From an uncultured Collinsella sp. (lineage in GTDB: Bacteria; Actinomycetota; Coriobacteriia; Coriobacteriales; Coriobacteriaceae), in the NCBI GenBank assembly GCA_902490245.1, contig CABUDB010000039.1:1-10327 (forward strand): DNA of 10,327 nucleotides. The letters are read 5' to 3'. The notes beneath the pieces were generated by a model, which was not told where the DNA came from, ran no database searches, and worked only from the letters and a program-made list of their open reading frames with translations. Made by a program: the position numbers and the translations under genes. Below, one piece after another: positions 7,542 to 10,327 of this stretch. Within the stretch, counting starts at the first letter, position 1. Each line of letters opens with the position of its first letter.

Positions 7542-7547
7542 ATTATA
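7542..7547 (-). promoter_or_regulatory. Promoter -10 box for the recJ-rel-hydrolase operon
   Basis: TATAAT, a perfect sigma-70-type -10 hexamer, reads on the minus strand from 7547 to 7542, about 110 nt upstream of the recJ ATG and 57 nt upstream of the leader ORF. The -35 region is weak: no hexamer close to TTGACA at 16-18 nt. Position and exact consensus in a GC-rich genome make it the best promoter candidate in the window. Confidence 0.55.
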
Positions 7548-7709
7548 CCGTGCAGAGCAGACGCAAATCGCCGCAGCACGCCGCGGTTTCGGTAAACGAT
7601 GCCGGTAATAGCCCCGAAATATTCGAGCGTTTCTGACGCACGGACGCATGCGAGCGTCTAGCATATCCATTCAAAACGGGTTCACGGGCAAAGGGAGTCA
7701 CAAGCGCAT

Positions 7710-8708
7710 ATGAAGCAATGGGTTGGACTGGGCAAGTTTCTCGCGGGGCACATGCAGGTCATCGTTCCGATTTGCGTGGCACTCGGCGTGCTCTTTCCCC
7801 AACAGATTGGCGTACTCAAGCCCATCGTTCCCACCTTGTTTGCCTTTATGACGTTTCAGGGTGCGCTCAGCAACACCTTTCACCAGGTAACCGAGGTGTT
7901 CCGCCGTCCGTTGCACCTAGTCTTGGCGCTGCTCGTCTCGGCGGTGCTTATTCCCATCGCGGCGTATGCCATGGGGTCACTCTTCTTTGGCTCCAACCCC
8001 AACCTTGTCTGCGGCATTGTGCTCGAATACAGCGTGCCCGTGGCCGTCACCGCTTTTATGTGGATCAGCATGTTCGGCGGCAACGGCCCGCTCGCGCTCA
8101 CCATCATCCTGACGTCCTCGGTCATCTCACCTGTGACGATTCCGCTTACGCTCAAGCTCCTGCTGGGCGCCACCGTCTCGATCGACGTGCCGAGCATGAT
8201 GCAGAACATGGCCTTTATGATCGCCATCCCCGCTGTGCTCGGTATTGTCATCAATGAACTCACGCGCGGCTGGGGCCACGAGAAACTCTCTCCCGCGCTC
8301 TCGCCCGCCTGCAAGTTCATGATGATGGGCGTCATCGCGTCCAACTCCACCGCTATGAGCGAGTACGCGCTACACATGAACGCGGTGCGCCTGGAAGTCG
8401 CCCTCTTTATTTTGGTCTTCGCCATCAGCGGCTTTGTCGTCGGTTTTCTGGTCGCACGTGCGCTGCATCTGCCATATAGCGAGACGACTACCATGTGCTT
8501 TACCTGCGGCATGCGCAACATCTCTTCGGGTGCCGTCATCGCCACGCAGTACTTTCCGGGCGAGGTCGTGTTCCCCGTCATGTGCGGCACGCTGTTTCAG
8601 CAGGTGTTGGCCTCAATTATCGGACACCTCTTTGAGCGCCTGACCGGCGAGGAGCGCGCCGCCCAGCGCAAGCGGGTCGAGGCTGGCCGCGACGCCATGG
8701 CGCGCTAG
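7710..8708 (+). CDS. BASS-fold (bile acid:sodium symporter superfamily) transporter
   Basis: A 332-residue integral membrane protein with about ten hydrophobic helices and a basic C-terminal tail (RKRVEAGRDAMAR). The family fold is recognised from helix spacing, from the first discontinuous-helix segment EYSVPVAVTAFMW (106-118) and GGNGPLALT (123-131), and from the second, CGMRNISSGAVIA (266-278). These match the two crossover regions of bacterial ASBT homologues, which carry bile acids or other organic anions with sodium. At positions that bind sodium in the Neisseria ASBT homologue, this protein appears to have Ala115, Phe116, Ala129, Ile133, Thr265 and Arg269. A sodium-driven bile acid role is therefore doubtful; the substrate is unknown. 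The start is ATG at 7710, with AAGGGAG (7691-7697) 12 nt upstream. The gene stands alone, divergent from recJ and convergent with the DUF4931 gene 30 nt beyond its stop. Confidence 0.8.
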   Translation: MKQWVGLGKFLAGHMQVIVPICVALGVLFPQQIGVLKPIVPTLFAFMTFQGALSNTFHQVTEVFRRPLHLVLALLVSAVLIPIAAYAMGSLFFGSNPNLVCGIVLEYSVPVAVTAFMWISMFGGNGPLALTIILTSSVISPVTIPLTLKLLLGATVSIDVPSMMQNMAFMIAIPAVLGIVINELTRGWGHEKLSPALSPACKFMMMGVIASNSTAMSEYALHMNAVRLEVALFILVFAISGFVVGFLVARALHLPYSETTTMCFTCGMRNISSGAVIATQYFPGEVVFPVMCGTLFQQVLASIIGHLFERLTGEERAAQRKRVEAGRDAMAR

Positions 8709-8738
8709 GCTGTCCGCATTACGTGGGTGTTAGTCTTG

Positions 8739-9536
8739 CTATACGAGCGTTTCCAGATGCGCACGCAGACGCTCAGCATCGATATCGAGCGTCGTCTCGG
8801 CATTGACTTGGGCCAAACGATAGCCGACAAAGTAGGGCGAAACCACCCAACGCGGCAGCGCCTTGGCAATGGTCCGACCGCCCAGGTGATAGAAGAACAA
8901 GTTGTACGACTCTGCGCGACCACCGTGGTGCCCGTTTAGGATATAGCGCAGAGCTACCTGGATCGCATCGGCAAAGAGATCCGCCTCGGCTTGGTCTCGT
9001 GCGTCATCGCTGGCGGCGATTCCCTGCGGGGCTGAAACGTTGATCTCAAAGAAGCCCATAATCGGCTCGGTTGAAATGCTGATCGCAACCCTCCCCCGCT
9101 GCCAGACATCAATGCCTTCGAAGTTGGCTGGTGTCAGCGCCACATAGCCGTCTTCCTGTTCCAAACCCACAATCTGCATATGCGGATGGACCAGACTGCC
9201 ACCCGAAAGCGGGCCCTTGTTCTTGTACATGAGCACACTGCGGTACTGTTGAGAATCAATCATCTGCTGCCAACAGCCCAGGGCAAACCGCATCACATGA
9301 TGCAGCTCGTCCGGCGCATAGGTCACCAGGTCGGCGTCATGGTCGGACGACTCAATCAATACGGTCTGGCGAGTGGCTCGCAAGGTCTTAAACTTATTTT
9401 CGAGCCAGATGCAGTCACCATCACGCTGGATGATGTTGGTGAGCCCCTCCGTGTTGCAAAAGGGACACGCGGTACCGGGGCGACGGTTGTCGTCGGGTTT
9501 GCCGCTCGCCTGCTGAACATCGAATACAAGTGCCAC
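8739..9536 (-). CDS. DUF4931-type protein related to galactose-1-phosphate uridylyltransferase
   Basis: A 265-residue soluble protein that resembles the GalT branch of the HIT superfamily, most like the uncharacterised DUF4931 group of Gram-positive bacteria. Visible features are CPFC (residues 24-27), equivalent to the Zn cysteines of GalT, and GGSLVHPHMQIVG (112-124), where HPHMQ matches the GalT HPHxQ motif; His119 would be the nucleotidylated residue. Further conserved-looking segments are LENKFKTL (45-52), GFFEINV (161-167) and SYNLFFYHLGG (210-220). It is shorter than GalT (about 350 residues), so the sugar or nucleotide substrate cannot be named; nucleotidyl transfer is inferred from the motif. 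The start is GTG at 9536, chosen because GGAGGTG (9549 to 9543) is 6 nt upstream. That RBS overlaps the cutC stop codon, so the gene is very likely co-transcribed and translationally coupled with cutC. Confidence 0.82.
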   Translation of the reverse strand: MALVFDVQQASGKPDDNRRPGTACPFCNTEGLTNIIQRDGDCIWLENKFKTLRATRQTVLIESSDHDADLVTYAPDELHHVMRFALGCWQQMIDSQQYRSVLMYKNKGPLSGGSLVHPHMQIVGLEQEDGYVALTPANFEGIDVWQRGRVAISISTEPIMGFFEINVSAPQGIAASDDARDQAEADLFADAIQVALRYILNGHHGGRAESYNLFFYHLGGRTIAKALPRWVVSPYFVGYRLAQVNAETTLDIDAERLRAHLETLV

Positions 9537-9539
9537 GGG

Positions 9540-10217
9540 CTACACCTCCAGCGGTACGATCCTTGTGCCATGGAGCTCGGACACACCCAATGCCGCCGCG
9601 ACCGCGTCACGATTTGCCGTAGTGATGCCGCCGCCAGGAAGGATGGTCAAACGATCGCCCGCATACTCGATTAAACGAGCCAGGTGGTCGAAGTTGTCCT
9701 CAATCGGCGCGCCGGCCGCGCCGCCATGCGTCAGGATTCGCGTAACGCCGCAGCCGGCAAGTGTATCAATCGCATCAAGCTGAGCCTCGGGCGAGAGCTG
9801 GTCAAAGGCCATGTGAAAGGTGATGTCGATGGGCTCACGCTTACATTCCTCGGTCGCGCAGCCCGTAGCCATCACAAGGGCGCCAAGCGTAAGTTCATCG
9901 AGCGCCCATCCGCCGGCACAGGGCTTGCAGCACCCATAGACCAGGCCGTCAACGCCGGCACTCACGGCAAGACCCAGGTCCATCTCCATCATACGCAACT
10001 CGTCCTGGTTGTAATAAAAGTCGCCGCCACGCGGACGAATCATGCACATCACGCGCGCATCGTGCTCGTGAGCGTAGCTGACCGTAGCGCTGATAACGCC
10101 GGCGGAAGGTGTGGTGCCGCCAACGGCAAGGTTGTCGCACAGCTCAATACGACTCGCACCGGCCTTAATGGCCGCCGGCACCCGCTCAAAGTTCTCGGCA
10201 CAAAACTCGTACAGCAT
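9540..10217 (-). CDS. cutC: CutC family TIM-barrel protein (copper homeostasis family)
   Basis: A 225-residue CutC-family protein, a cytosolic TIM barrel named for a link to copper tolerance in E. coli whose biochemical activity remains unclear. Family motifs are MLYEFCAEN (1-9), RIELCDNL (23-30) with GGTTPS (33-38), IRPRGGDFYYN (60-70), ITFHMAFD (132-139), RILTHGGA (160-167), ILPGGGI (192-198) and the C-terminal ELHGT (214-218). It has the shorter C-terminus of Gram-positive CutC proteins, compared with 248 residues in E. coli. Unusual is a cysteine-rich stretch, GCCKPC (95-100) and GCATEEC (119-125), where relatives usually have a short loop. The start is ATG at 10217 with GGGGGT (10229 to 10224) 6 nt upstream. 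An in-frame ATG at 10274 would add 19 residues but lacks an RBS and has no family counterpart. First gene of a two-gene operon with the GalT-like protein. Confidence 0.9.
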   Translation of the reverse strand: MLYEFCAENFERVPAAIKAGASRIELCDNLAVGGTTPSAGVISATVSYAHEHDARVMCMIRPRGGDFYYNQDELRMMEMDLGLAVSAGVDGLVYGCCKPCAGGWALDELTLGALVMATGCATEECKREPIDITFHMAFDQLSPEAQLDAIDTLAGCGVTRILTHGGAAGAPIEDNFDHLARLIEYAGDRLTILPGGGITTANRDAVAAALGVSELHGTRIVPLEV

Positions 10218-10292
10218 AGATAGACCCCCAAAGACAGCAAATGTTTTCCGACGGGCATTGTCGCACGCCCCCATGAAGTTGCGGTGGAATAG

Positions 10293-10327
10293 GGACTGTT
10301 TTGGCCTCTGGAGCCCGTATTCAGTCC
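10293..10327. repeat. Imperfect palindrome at the right edge
   Basis: Outer arms GGACTG (10293-10298) and CAGTCC (10322-10327) enclose inner arms GGCCTC (10303-10308) and GAGCCC (10311-10316) with one mismatch and a 2-nt loop. The unpaired parts are TTTT and GTATT. It lies upstream of cutC and reaches the window edge, so it may be longer. It could be a terminator of the gene beyond the edge or a dispersed palindromic repeat; neither can be decided here. Confidence 0.35.

Larger units (their letters stand above)
7486..7709. other. Divergent intergenic region between recJ and the BASS-fold transporter gene
   Basis: A 224-nt non-coding stretch between divergent genes. It holds the recJ -10 box, the leader hairpin and the RBS of the leader ORF. 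Towards the transporter gene it holds several short inverted or repeated motifs: TTTCGG (7587-7592) with CCGAAA (7614-7619), GACGC (7643-7647) with GCGTC (7654-7658), and CGAGCGT at 7624-7630 and again at 7651-7657. These could be operator half-sites but are short. No convincing plus-strand promoter could be picked for the transporter gene. Confidence 0.5.

Noticed and set aside
8709..8738. Bidirectional terminator between the convergent transporter and DUF4931 genes
   Set aside because: The 30-nt gap shows no stem of useful length and no T-run on either strand.
10218..10274. ATG at 10274 as the cutC start
   Set aside because: No RBS, and the extra 19 residues precede the canonical CutC N-terminus, which has its own RBS.
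1..10327. Defence island, mobile element, prophage or CRISPR
   Set aside because: No transposase, integrase, Cas, toxin-antitoxin, restriction or repeat-spacer pattern was seen; the genes are mainly housekeeping.

Overview
The window is about 10.3 kb of dense, GC-rich (roughly 60% by eye) bacterial chromosome. It carries seven protein-coding genes, one of them cut by the left edge, with short intergenic gaps. No tRNA, rRNA, CRISPR array, insertion sequence or phage gene is visible. The gene content, the recJ-rel-metallohydrolase order and the protein style point to an actinomycete of the class Coriobacteriia, possibly Collinsella or a close gut relative. This lineage call rests on resemblance, not on a database search.

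Left side, minus strand: a class II fructose-bisphosphate aldolase gene (start at 807, running off the left edge) has its own leader of about 190 nt with a plausible promoter. Upstream of it lies a likely three-gene operon, transcribed right to left: recJ fused to a helicase (7433 to 4146), rel (4130 to 1770) and a glyoxalase-II-like metallo-hydrolase (1685 to 1002). Only 15 nt separate recJ from rel. Between rel and the hydrolase gene stands a perfect 12-bp hairpin. The recJ gene is preceded by a consensus -10 box, a small hairpin and a 21-codon ORF with a good ribosome binding site that overlaps the recJ start.

Right side: divergent from recJ is a plus-strand gene for a ten-helix BASS-fold (bile acid:sodium symporter superfamily) transporter (7710 to 8708). 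It converges on a minus-strand pair, cutC (10217 to 9540) followed after 3 nt by a GalT-like DUF4931 protein (9536 to 8739). The Shine-Dalgarno sequence of the second gene overlaps the cutC stop codon, so translation is probably coupled.

Functionally, the operon joins DNA repair (RecJ-helicase), the stringent response (Rel) and a metallo-hydrolase. This is a variant of the recJ/rel neighbourhood known from other Gram-positive bacteria. The most interesting points are (1) the intact RecQ-like SF2 helicase lying between the RecJ nuclease core and a RecJ-type C-terminal domain, (2) the leader ORF and hairpin ahead of it, (3) the BASS-fold transporter in which the residues known to bind sodium appear to be replaced, and (4) the coupled cutC / GalT-like pair. 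None of these is a clearly new defence or mobile system; most of the window is ordinary housekeeping sequence.
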